Source: CAIXYX01 sp043806415
GTDB lineage: Archaea; Micrarchaeota; Micrarchaeia; Anstonellales; Anstonellaceae
Assembly (NCBI GenBank): GCA_043806415.1
Contig: JAZDHB010000075.1
Coordinates: forward strand, 1-5,094
Direction: 5' to 3'
DNA length: 5,094 nucleotides
How positions within the stretch are numbered: position 1 is the stretch's first letter; each line of letters starts with the position of its first letter. The position numbers and the translations under genes were made by a program. Below the pieces are notes generated by a model, which did not search any database, was not told where the DNA came from, and saw nothing but the letters and a program-made list of their open reading frames with translations. Positions 1 through 4,860 of the stretch are shown here, piece after piece.

Positions 1-1
1 A

Positions 2-2194
2 GCCTGGGTGAAAATCACGCCTGGACTGTTGCCCTATTACCAGCCGGGCGCCATTATTCCCATCAACAGCCAGTATTCGCTGCGCTTGGACCGTTTCCTC
101 AACCGCGGCGCCCCGACCGTCGTTCTTTCCTTGCTGAACAATTTGGTTTCGGCCGGCCAAATCCTCATGGGCACGCAGAGCCATTACATCCTTTATTTGG
201 AAAGCGGGCAGAGCTATACGGTGTTCGCTCCGGACATCCGCTATGACAATGCCGCGCAGAAGGCGGCTGTTCCCACAACGGGCCAGACCGCTCAGTTCTA
301 TTCCCGCTATGACGGGCAGGACAAGGCCCAAATACGCGTAATACGCGGCGCCCCGGATTTCTCCGGCTTTGAGGCTTGTTACCAAGGCGGCGGTCTTCGA
401 GCCGGGGACAGCATAGGATTGGGCGGCTCTCTCTCCAATCCCGGTATGGACGACAATTCGGCCACGCTTGGCAGCCTGCGCGTCCAGTCCATCTCGAATT
501 CAAACGTGGCCACTATCCAGGTGTCCAACGCAGCTGTCGTAACCCTCCCCCCGATGGCGGTGGGCATCGTAACCGACTCGCGGGGCTATCAGGTGCAAAT
601 TACGGTTTGCAAAGTGCATGTCGGCACGACTGCGGATGACACCTTTGTGAGCACAAACTTTGCCTACTTCGTGCCGGCGCAGATTGCTACTGCGAACCAG
701 CCCACCTGTTCTTCGGACTTCACGAAACTCAACATCGGGCAAACTCTCGGCTCTCCATCCGGCATATTCAAGGTCCGCCTCGCCGACATCTCGGTAGCGG
801 TCGGTTCGAGCAACACCCACCCTGCCATCTTTGATGTGCTGGATGCCAACGACGTAGTGATCGGCCAGGTCCAAGTCAGCCAAGGCACGATCTATACTTT
901 CACCCAGTCCAGCACCGGCAACTCGGTCTATATCAACCTCTGCAAGACCGAATCCGGCTTGACACTGCCCTATAAGAATGCCCGGGTGACGCTCACGGAC
1001 AATAGCAATAGCCCGAATACCTGCTCCGGCTATACAATACTCCACATCTACGGAATCTCCGATTCCGATGGTCCCGGCCGTCAAGTTGCTGCCGGCTCCC
1101 AGAACGAGATGTCGGCCGGCTCGTTCAAGGTCCGCCTCGCCGACATTGGTCTGGCCACTGGAGCGACTAACACCCGCCCGGCCATTCTGGATGTGCTGGA
1201 CTCAAACGACAATCTCCTCACCGAAGTCTCGGTGTACGAAGGTGGGAGCTACACCTACACCTCTTCGAGTGGCGAGACTCTTCAGATCCAGGTCTGCTAT
1301 GGCGTCGGCGATTTCACCCTTGCCTCCAAATGGGCAAATGTGAAACTCACCTACACGCCCGCTTCCGGCTCCAATTATTCCACCTGCGTGGGCGGACAGA
1401 AGGGCCCGTGCATAACGCCGCAAGGCCAGCTCTGTGATTACCACAAGATGCAATTCGAGGGCTATTACTCCAGCCAATACGGCTGCATCAATGCCTGCGG
1501 CCTCGGGAACAACGGCCCCTGCCAGTGCTACGGATTAGTCTGCCAGCCGGGCCAGTCCTGCAACACGCAGAATGGAATCCAGTGCGTGCAGACGGGCAGT
1601 ACGCCCCTGCTCCCGCCCTCCCTGCCCGACTTCATCACCCTCTCACTCCACAAGGGCTGGAACCTCGTAAGCCTTGGCGCGACCCCGACCCAGTTCGACT
1701 TCGGCGGCTCGACCGACGCCTCCCACAAGCTCTTGGGCTTCGTCTATCTGCAGGACGAACAGAAGTATGTCTCCATCTTGCAGGCCCAGCAAATTTTGGG
1801 CAATGGATTCGCCGACTACCTGGGCCAGCACGCCTTCTGGATATACTCGTATTCGGACACGAGCCTAAACGTCCAGACGCAGGAGCAGAGCGCGCCGGAC
1901 AGCATGGCGCTCGTGAGCGGCTGGAATTTCGTGCCTCTCTCGCAGTCCGTGAGCCAGCAGACATTCGGAACGGCCAGCGCCTCCTGCCAAGTCCAGAGAG
2001 CATATTTATGGGACGCCTCCAGCCAGACCTGGTCAAGCATTGGCCAAAGCCAGGTGCTCCCGGCTTTTGAGAGCCACGAGGGCATCGTGGTGAAGGTCGG
2101 ACAGGTCTGCATGATCGGAAACGCCCTCACTCCGCCCCCGCTTCCGGCCGAATCCGCCTCTACCTCGCAGGCGGGCAGCCCGTCCGCGCAATAA
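2..2194 (+). CDS. Large secreted S-layer-like surface protein, C-terminal part (5' end outside window)
   Basis: The frame is open to the left edge (codons GCC TGG precede the GTG at 8). The visible N-terminus has no signal peptide, so the true start is probably upstream; residues are numbered from the GTG at 8 (728 residues). Order of parts: a possible divergent beta repeat (about 20-80); three tandem beta-type repeats (about 124-233, 234-338, 339-459), the last two sharing the motif FKVRLADI and 'A-I-x-DVLD'; a cysteine-rich module (468-526); two domains that start with GWN (about 545-625 and 632-704); and a Ser/Pro/Ala tail. Each repeat ends in a strand with Cys (C201, C311, C430), followed about 30 residues later by a linker Cys (C234, C339, C460), which suggests regular disulfides. 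C660 and C701 may pair in the second GWN domain. No C-terminal membrane segment is present. This composition fits an extracellular envelope or adhesin protein of archaea. The exact family is not recognised, and the role is inferred from architecture. It lies 14 bases before a membrane-anchored small protein, likely in the same operon. Confidence 0.85.
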   Translation, partial: AWVKITPGLLPYYQPGAIIPINSQYSLRLDRFLNRGAPTVVLSLLNNLVSAGQILMGTQSHYILYLESGQSYTVFAPDIRYDNAAQKAAVPTTGQTAQFYSRYDGQDKAQIRVIRGAPDFSGFEACYQGGGLRAGDSIGLGGSLSNPGMDDNSATLGSLRVQSISNSNVATIQVSNAAVVTLPPMAVGIVTDSRGYQVQITVCKVHVGTTADDTFVSTNFAYFVPAQIATANQPTCSSDFTKLNIGQTLGSPSGIFKVRLADISVAVGSSNTHPAIFDVLDANDVVIGQVQVSQGTIYTFTQSSTGNSVYINLCKTESGLTLPYKNARVTLTDNSNSPNTCSGYTILHIYGISDSDGPGRQVAAGSQNEMSAGSFKVRLADIGLATGATNTRPAILDVLDSNDNLLTEVSVYEGGSYTYTSSSGETLQIQVCYGVGDFTLASKWANVKLTYTPASGSNYSTCVGGQKGPCITPQGQLCDYHKMQFEGYYSSQYGCINACGLGNNGPCQCYGLVCQPGQSCNTQNGIQCVQTGSTPLLPPSLPDFITLSLHKGWNLVSLGATPTQFDFGGSTDASHKLLGFVYLQDEQKYVSILQAQQILGNGFADYLGQHAFWIYSYSDTSLNVQTQEQSAPDSMALVSGWNFVPLSQSVSQQTFGTASASCQVQRAYLWDASSQTWSSIGQSQVLPAFESHEGIVVKVGQVCMIGNALTPPPLPAESASTSQAGSPSAQ
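377..1384 (+). repeat. Three tandem protein-coding repeats of about 105-121 codons
   Basis: Units begin at linker cysteines C124, C234 and C339 of the surface protein. The second and third are clearly homologous: FKVRLADI, then 'Ala-Ile-x-DVLD', an Asn-Asp turn, 'V-x-V-x-x-G-x-x-YT' and a strand ending in Cys. The first is more divergent (LRVQSI ... ITVCK). At DNA level a 23-base stretch is identical at 767-789 and 1124-1146, exactly 357 bases (119 codons) apart, so no reading-frame shift separates the copies. The region from about 65 to 247 (LRLDRF ... GQSYTVF) may be a fourth, degenerate copy without the cysteines. Confidence 0.8.
1409..1585 (+). other. Cysteine-rich module within the surface protein
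   Basis: Residues 468-526 hold nine cysteines (468, 476, 493, 497, 505, 507, 512, 518, 526), with C460 just before. The spacing, including a C-Q-C pair and 'GQSC', resembles small disulfide-knotted extracellular modules of the EGF type in general style, but I cannot assign a named family. It separates the beta repeats from the two GWN domains and probably acts as a rigid spacer or binding module outside the cell. Confidence 0.6.
1640..2119 (+). other. Pair of GWN-type domains at the C-terminus of the surface protein
   Basis: Domain one covers residues about 545-625: it starts LHKGWNLVSLG, followed by an aromatic strand 'GFVYLQDEQKYVSI' and 'HAFWIYSY'. Domain two covers about 632-704: it starts VSGWNFVPLS, followed by 'AYLWDASSQTWSSI' and 'HEGIVVKV'. 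The shared order is GWN plus Val-x-Leu, a Tyr or Trp strand, and a closing hydrophobic strand after a Gly/His turn. This pattern is common in modular extracellular proteins of archaea and bacteria, where its ligand is usually unknown. The second copy carries two cysteines (660, 701) that the first lacks. Confidence 0.6.
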
Positions 2195-2198
2195 ACCC

Positions 2199-2203
2199 GG
2201 GTG
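2199..2203 (+). promoter_or_regulatory. Shine-Dalgarno-like site for the small membrane protein
   Basis: GGGTG lies five bases before the ATG at 2209 and overlaps the archaeal anti-SD complement GGAGGTGAT at GGTG. It supports translation from this ATG inside an operon rather than from a new promoter. Confidence 0.5.
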
Positions 2204-2208
2204 CGACA

Positions 2209-2619
2209 ATGGATACCTCTAAAAACAAAGAGCCTTCCGGGATGAAATGGCCTCTTATTCTGGCCATCGTGGTCGTGGCGGTCGGGCTCGTGCTGGCCGT
2301 CCTGCTGGTCGTGGTGCTCGCGCTGGGCTATGGCATCAATGTCCAGAAAGGCGCGCAAGCCCCGGCGTCTGCGTCCTGCGCCAGTGGCGTGAGCGACGGG
2401 CCGAACGGCATCTGCTGCGCCTATGTGTGCAACGCCACCTGCGCAAACGGCTATAAACCAGGCACCTGCCGCTGCGAATGCACGGGCGCAACCAACGGCA
2501 ACGGGAACAAGACCGGGGCGGCGCCGGCGAACAACTCGAACGCGACCGTGGTCAAGAACCTGGACAGCGTGTTCGGGGAGCCGTCCGGCAACATCACCAT
2601 GCCCAGCCTGCCGGATTGA
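2209..2619 (+). CDS. Small membrane-anchored cysteine-rich extracellular protein
   Basis: A protein of 136 residues. A short charged N-terminus (MDTSKNKEPSGMKW) is followed by one long hydrophobic helix (about 15-40, rich in Val, Leu and Ala), then a Cys-rich segment and an Asn/Gly/Ala-rich tail. The Lys residues before the helix suggest N-in, C-out topology, placing the rest outside the cell. The Cys-rich segment (about 57-91) has eight cysteines, including a CC pair and C-R-C-E-C. Several N-X-S/T sequons follow or lie within it (CNAT, NKT, NNS, NAT, NIT), consistent with archaeal N-glycosylation. It starts 14 bases after the surface-protein stop with an SD-like GGGTG, so the two are probably co-transcribed. 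It may anchor or help assemble the larger protein, which shows no C-terminal anchor; that role is inference. No known family is recognised. Confidence 0.8.
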   Translation: MDTSKNKEPSGMKWPLILAIVVVAVGLVLAVLLVVVLALGYGINVQKGAQAPASASCASGVSDGPNGICCAYVCNATCANGYKPGTCRCECTGATNGNGNKTGAAPANNSNATVVKNLDSVFGEPSGNITMPSLPD

Positions 2620-2630
2620 TGGAGCGAGCG

Positions 2631-2642
2631 CCGAATTTTCGG
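2631..2642 (+). terminator. Weak possible terminator of the surface operon
   Basis: A short inverted repeat CCGA/TCGG encloses an AT-rich loop that includes TTTT, 12 bases after the stop codon at 2617-2619. The stem is only four pairs, so support is slight. Confidence 0.25.
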
Positions 2643-2666
2643 GATTGATGACGGCCTGTTCTCACT

Positions 2667-2671
2667 AAAAA
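2667..2671 (-). terminator. T-run after the ATPase gene
   Basis: On the minus strand TTTTT occurs about 25 bases after the TGA stop at 2696-2698. Archaeal RNA polymerase often stops at short T-runs without a hairpin. It lies between the two convergent genes, where a stop signal is expected. Confidence 0.3.
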
Positions 2672-2695
2672 TAGCAAGCTCTGCCGCTATCGGGC

Positions 2696-3910
2696 TCATC
2701 TCATGCCAACATCCGAGCCGGCCGGAGTTCTGGCTGGGGAGAGGAACCCGAAAAGAAACAGCGGAATGCGATTCCCCTCGACCGAGATGCCGTCGATCAC
2801 GCGATATTGGGGTCCTTGGGCCATGTCTTTTCCCATGCCTCCCACCTCGAATGTATGGCCAGCGTAAGCGAAGTCTGGAGATTTCCGCCCTTCGGCCCCC
2901 TTAACATAGCCGCACCCGGTGGCATGTTGGACGAAGAACTCCTCGCGCAGGCGGCCCAGAGGCGGCTGCTGGAAAATCTGCCTGGAGAAGAACGCGCTGA
3001 ACGGGATTGGGAAATAGATCTTGGGCTCCTTGCGCGCCAGCGCGTGCCCGGTTGCCGATGGATTGAGCACGTTGAGCATGCCCGCTTTCTGCAAATCAGA
3101 GAGGAGGGATATCATGGCATTCTTGGACATGCTGCTTACGCTGGCCATCTTGGCATAATTTGCCTCATAAGAGGGGGTGCTGGCAATCATGTAGAATAGT
3201 TTGAATATCGTCGATTCCAGCCCCCCGTCCACGGCCCGGATGGAGGCGAGGTCAGAGCGGATGAGGCGATAGATCGAATTCTCCATCTTCTTGTCGAACT
3301 CGTTTCGGTCGAAGAGCATGCCGCCGTATCTCAGGTATTCGTCCATACCTTCATAGGCTGGCGCATATTTCGGCAGAATCGCCTTTTTTTTCTGGAGAAT
3401 GTCTTTGAGTGCCAGCGGCGGATAATCCTGGCCTTTTTTGATGCAGAGGAACTCCCGCAGCGAGGCGGGCGGAAGATGGTGAATGACCGATCTCCGGGAA
3501 AGATCCGCCCCTTCACCAACACCGATGGCAGACGAGCCGCTGAAATACACCTTTCGCACGCCCTCGTCATGGAGGCTCTTAAGCGCAGAGGTCCAATCAG
3601 AAGAGGATTGAATTTCGTCGATGAAGAATGAGGTATACCCGTTTTTGGTCGCATATCTCACGATATCATAGGGAGAGTCGTTCTTGAGGTAAATCCGGTC
3701 GGCCGAAAAATAGAGAGGGTTCTTCTCCCGGCCTGCCAATTGGAGCAGAAGCGTGGTTTTCCCGATGCCCCTCAAGCCTTTGATGCCCACGTAGTAATCC
3801 GTCGGCTCCAGAATCTGCGAATAGAGATCCCGGTGCGTCTTTATGGGTCGCGCGGCCTCGATCTGGCTCTGGCTGTCAGCAGCCAGTTTGGCGAAAATCT
3901 GCTCGTCCAT
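2696..3910 (-). CDS. AAA-family ATPase with C-terminal DUF4143-like domain
   Basis: A protein of 404 residues from the ATG at 3910. Walker A is GLRGIGKTT (45-53), Walker B is FFIDEIQ (95-101, Asp98 and Glu99), and a sensor-like strand 'VYFSGSSA' spans 121-128. The segment 'LSRRSVIHHLPPASLREFL' (137-155) matches the pattern after the ATPase core in this family, as does 'YLRYGGM' (192-198). A winged-helix-like stretch follows at about 252-282. The C-terminal part has the nuclease-like frame of DUF4143: 'GRLREEFF' (319-326), 'SPDF' with Asp346 and 'FEVGGMGK' (354-361). The Lys expected after E-V of the classical D-ExK motif is Gly357, with Lys361 nearby; I recall E-V/I-G-G-x-x-K forms in related proteins. 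The physiological role of this large family is mostly unknown. A longer frame opens at TTG 3961, but those 17 codons cover the TATA box, so the ATG at 3910 with an almost leaderless mRNA is preferred. GC appears lower than in the neighbours. It is convergent with the surface operon. Confidence 0.9.
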   Translation of the reverse strand: MDEQIFAKLAADSQSQIEAARPIKTHRDLYSQILEPTDYYVGIKGLRGIGKTTLLLQLAGREKNPLYFSADRIYLKNDSPYDIVRYATKNGYTSFFIDEIQSSSDWTSALKSLHDEGVRKVYFSGSSAIGVGEGADLSRRSVIHHLPPASLREFLCIKKGQDYPPLALKDILQKKKAILPKYAPAYEGMDEYLRYGGMLFDRNEFDKKMENSIYRLIRSDLASIRAVDGGLESTIFKLFYMIASTPSYEANYAKMASVSSMSKNAMISLLSDLQKAGMLNVLNPSATGHALARKEPKIYFPIPFSAFFSRQIFQQPPLGRLREEFFVQHATGCGYVKGAEGRKSPDFAYAGHTFEVGGMGKDMAQGPQYRVIDGISVEGNRIPLFLFGFLSPARTPAGSDVGMR

Positions 3911-3932
3911 GATAAGTGTGTGGGTGGTGCGG

Positions 3933-3946
3933 TTTAAATATTTATC
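3933..3946. promoter_or_regulatory. Palindromic TATA box, probably a divergent promoter
   Basis: TTTAAATATTTATC includes the perfect palindrome AAATATTT (3936-3943). Read on the plus strand, TTTAAATA (3933-3940) matches the archaeal TATA consensus exactly and lies at -32 to -25 relative to the ATG at 3965. Read on the minus strand, the weaker GATAAATA and its shifted forms lie about 27-36 bases before the ATG at 3910. Both placements predict transcripts that begin at or within a few bases of the start codon. The minus-strand function is supported by a convincing gene; the plus-strand one depends on the small frame at 3965-4132. Confidence 0.7.
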
Positions 3947-3954
3947 GTTCAAAT

Positions 3955-4053
3955 TGACCAAAATATGTTATTTTTGTTCTCTAATATAGACAAACATATT
4001 AATAATAGTAATTCTTATTCATTTAACAGAGCAAATTATCAAATATTTGGTCA
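3955..4053. repeat. Widely spaced inverted repeat TGACCAAA-type
   Basis: TGACCAAAATAT (3955-3966) and ATATTTGGTCA (4043-4053) are reverse complements except for one extra A. The left arm overlaps the ATG of the small frame and lies next to the shared TATA box, so it could be an operator half-site. Confidence 0.4.
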
Positions 4054-4132
4054 TACAACTGAACAAGATATAGACCAAGGTCTTTTCCAAAAAGATGACC
4101 TTGGTGCGCGCAACGAGCTCGCATTTTTTTAA
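3965..4132 (+). CDS. Possible small AT-rich gene, 55 residues, unknown function
   Basis: The ATG at 3965 opens 55 codons ending in TAA at 4130-4132. The protein begins MLFLFSNIDKHINN and ends DLGARNELAFF; it is polar and Asn/Gln/Asp-rich after a short hydrophobic start, with no motif I recognise. In favour: a perfect TATA box at the expected leaderless distance, an open frame in DNA where stops are frequent, GC highest at codon position one (23 of 55, against 14 and 13), and a seven-T run at its end. Against: short length, about 30 percent GC unlike the surrounding genes, an inverted repeat inside it, and no recognised homologue. Its stop overlaps that of the convergent gene in the palindrome TTAA. 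It could instead be a non-coding RNA or plain regulatory DNA. Confidence 0.4.
   Translation: MLFLFSNIDKHINNSNSYSFNRANYQIFGHTTEQDIDQGLFQKDDLGARNELAFF
4074..4105. repeat. Inverted repeat able to form a hairpin
   Basis: ACCAAGGTC (4074-4082) and GACCTTGGT (4097-4105) are perfect reverse complements of nine bases. In an alternative pairing, CTTTT with AAAAG extends the stem past a three-base bulge. On the minus strand the loop holds TTTTT, so it could help end transcription of the 196-residue protein gene, which stops at 4129. On the plus strand the T-run at 4124-4130 follows 18 bases later. It could equally be a protein-binding site. Confidence 0.6.
4124..4130 (+). terminator. Seven-T run, possible terminator for a plus-strand transcript
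   Basis: TTTTTTT follows a GC-rich segment (TGCGCGC ... CGAGCTCG) and the hairpin at 4074-4105. It would end a transcript from the plus-strand TATA box at 3933 almost exactly at the end of the small frame. Confidence 0.4.
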
Positions 4133-4719
4133 CACGTGCTAAAATTCCCGGCGTCTTCGAGCCGCGCGCCCGCCATCAGCCCCATCTTCTGCGCCTCGAC
4201 GAGGGCTTCTTGGACGCCTTGCGCCGAGCCGTCAAGCCCGCCGGAGCTCTTCAACTCCTTGAGCATCGCGCCCAGCACGGCTTCAACGGTCGAGACATAC
4301 GCGAGCGAAGCCTCGTCCTTCCAGATGCCATCTTGGCCCGAAGCCTTCACTTTCTGCGTCAGCCCGCCCAGCATGTCTGCGAAGAGGCCGGCCTTGACTT
4401 CCGTCGAGAGGGGCAGGAAGTACCGCATACCCGCCATCCGCGTGGTTTTCGCATCTTTCTCCTGCGCGCAAAGAAGGCCCGCCAAATCGCGCAGGCTCTT
4501 CCAATCCTCCCGGCCGAAAATCCCGGAGGCCGGTTTTTGGGCGCCGTTTTCAAGCATCTTGCTCACGAAAAACAGGCTGTTCGCGCCGATGCTTGGAAGC
4601 CGGACGGAATTGAGGGGGCATCTTTCCAGTTTCTCCGCCCCCGGTGCGCTCGCCGGCGTTTTCGCAACCTCCGCATTGCCGCTCAGAATAATCGCCACCG
4701 GATCCACCTCGATTCCCAT
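4129..4719 (-). CDS. Hypothetical protein, 196 residues
   Basis: Not recognised. The ATG at 4719 is the first usable start, because an in-frame TAA lies five codons upstream. There is no signal peptide, membrane helix or known motif. The first 40 residues are Ala/Pro-rich and possibly flexible. From about 45 to the end the pattern suggests mainly helices (for example 'EDWKSLRDLAGLLCAQEKD' at 71-89 and 'EALVEAQKMGLMAGARLED' at 171-189), separated by Gly-rich turns, as in a small soluble cytoplasmic protein. Cysteines at 34, 84 and 196 show no metal-site spacing. Codons favour G or C at the third position, like a native gene of this genome. It has its own promoter, with symmetric GTGGG elements, and no evident SD site; the leader should be about 14 bases. 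The longer plus-strand frames opposite it are rejected on composition. Confidence 0.7.
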   Translation of the reverse strand: MGIEVDPVAIILSGNAEVAKTPASAPGAEKLERCPLNSVRLPSIGANSLFFVSKMLENGAQKPASGIFGREDWKSLRDLAGLLCAQEKDAKTTRMAGMRYFLPLSTEVKAGLFADMLGGLTQKVKASGQDGIWKDEASLAYVSTVEAVLGAMLKELKSSGGLDGSAQGVQEALVEAQKMGLMAGARLEDAGNFSTC

Positions 4720-4724
4720 CCAAT

Positions 4725-4786
4725 GTGGGAATTATGTGGGTTATCGGGCAAGCGGAGTTTATAATACTTTCCCACTATTCTCCCAC
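4725..4786. promoter_or_regulatory. Symmetric four-element array of GTGGG/CCCAC around the promoter
   Basis: GTGGG occurs at 4725-4729 and 4736-4740, and CCCAC at 4771-4775 and 4782-4786. Each pair is offset by 11 bases, about one helical turn, and all four are arranged around a single exact centre at 4755.5. The TATA-like sequence lies next to this centre. This looks like an operator for a dimeric or tetrameric regulator of the 4129-4719 gene. Confidence 0.5.
4758..4766 (-). promoter_or_regulatory. TATA box of the 196-residue protein gene
   Basis: On the minus strand TATTATAAA ends 38 bases before the ATG at 4719. A start about 25 bases beyond it would fall near 4733, giving a short leader. 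The match is not perfect, and read on the plus strand (TTTATAAT) no gene follows. Confidence 0.55.
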
Positions 4787-4819
4787 TCCGGCCAGACGCG
4801 GCCGGCTGCATCCCCTGCC

Positions 4820-4858
4820 AAAAACAGTGTGCTTGGGCGGTTTGCGGCTTTTTGCCGC
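4820..4858 (-). terminator. Hairpin and T-run after the ACT-domain gene
   Basis: GCGGC (4844-4848) and GCCGC (4854-4858) form a five-pair stem with a five-base loop, only a few bases after the stop codon. On the minus strand TTTTT follows at 4820-4824. It separates this gene from the next promoter. Confidence 0.45.
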
Positions 4859-4860
4859 CG

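Noticed and set aside
500..1084. Minus-strand open frame of 194 codons
   Set aside because: Lies fully opposite the repeat-bearing surface protein, and its regularity simply mirrors those repeats.
1525..2070. Plus-strand open frame of 181 codons in another frame
   Set aside because: Overlaps the Cys-rich and GWN domains; Arg/Pro-rich shadow with no recognisable fold.
1816..2358. Minus-strand open frame of 180 codons
   Set aside because: Opposite the end of the surface gene and the membrane helix of the next gene; the His/Asp-rich stretch is the reverse of the Val/Ala helix codons.
2807..3199. Plus-strand open frame of 130 codons
   Set aside because: Antisense to the ATPase, which has clear Walker and DUF4143 motifs.
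3911..3961. TTG at 3961 as the ATPase start, adding 17 residues
   Set aside because: These codons contain the TATA box, and the ATG at 3910 lies at the expected distance from it.
3955..4105. Repeats near 3955-4105 as a CRISPR array or insertion-sequence ends
   Set aside because: The elements are short and alternate in orientation, with no long direct repeats, target-site duplication or transposase.
4210..4764. Plus-strand open frame of 184 codons
   Set aside because: Antisense to the 4129-4719 gene, Arg/Ala/His-rich with no domain, and it crosses the minus-strand promoter.
4720..4860. Possible tRNA or other structured RNA between the last two genes
   Set aside because: No cloverleaf, T-loop motif or acceptor stem was found; the hairpin there is better explained as a terminator and the GTGGG elements as an operator.
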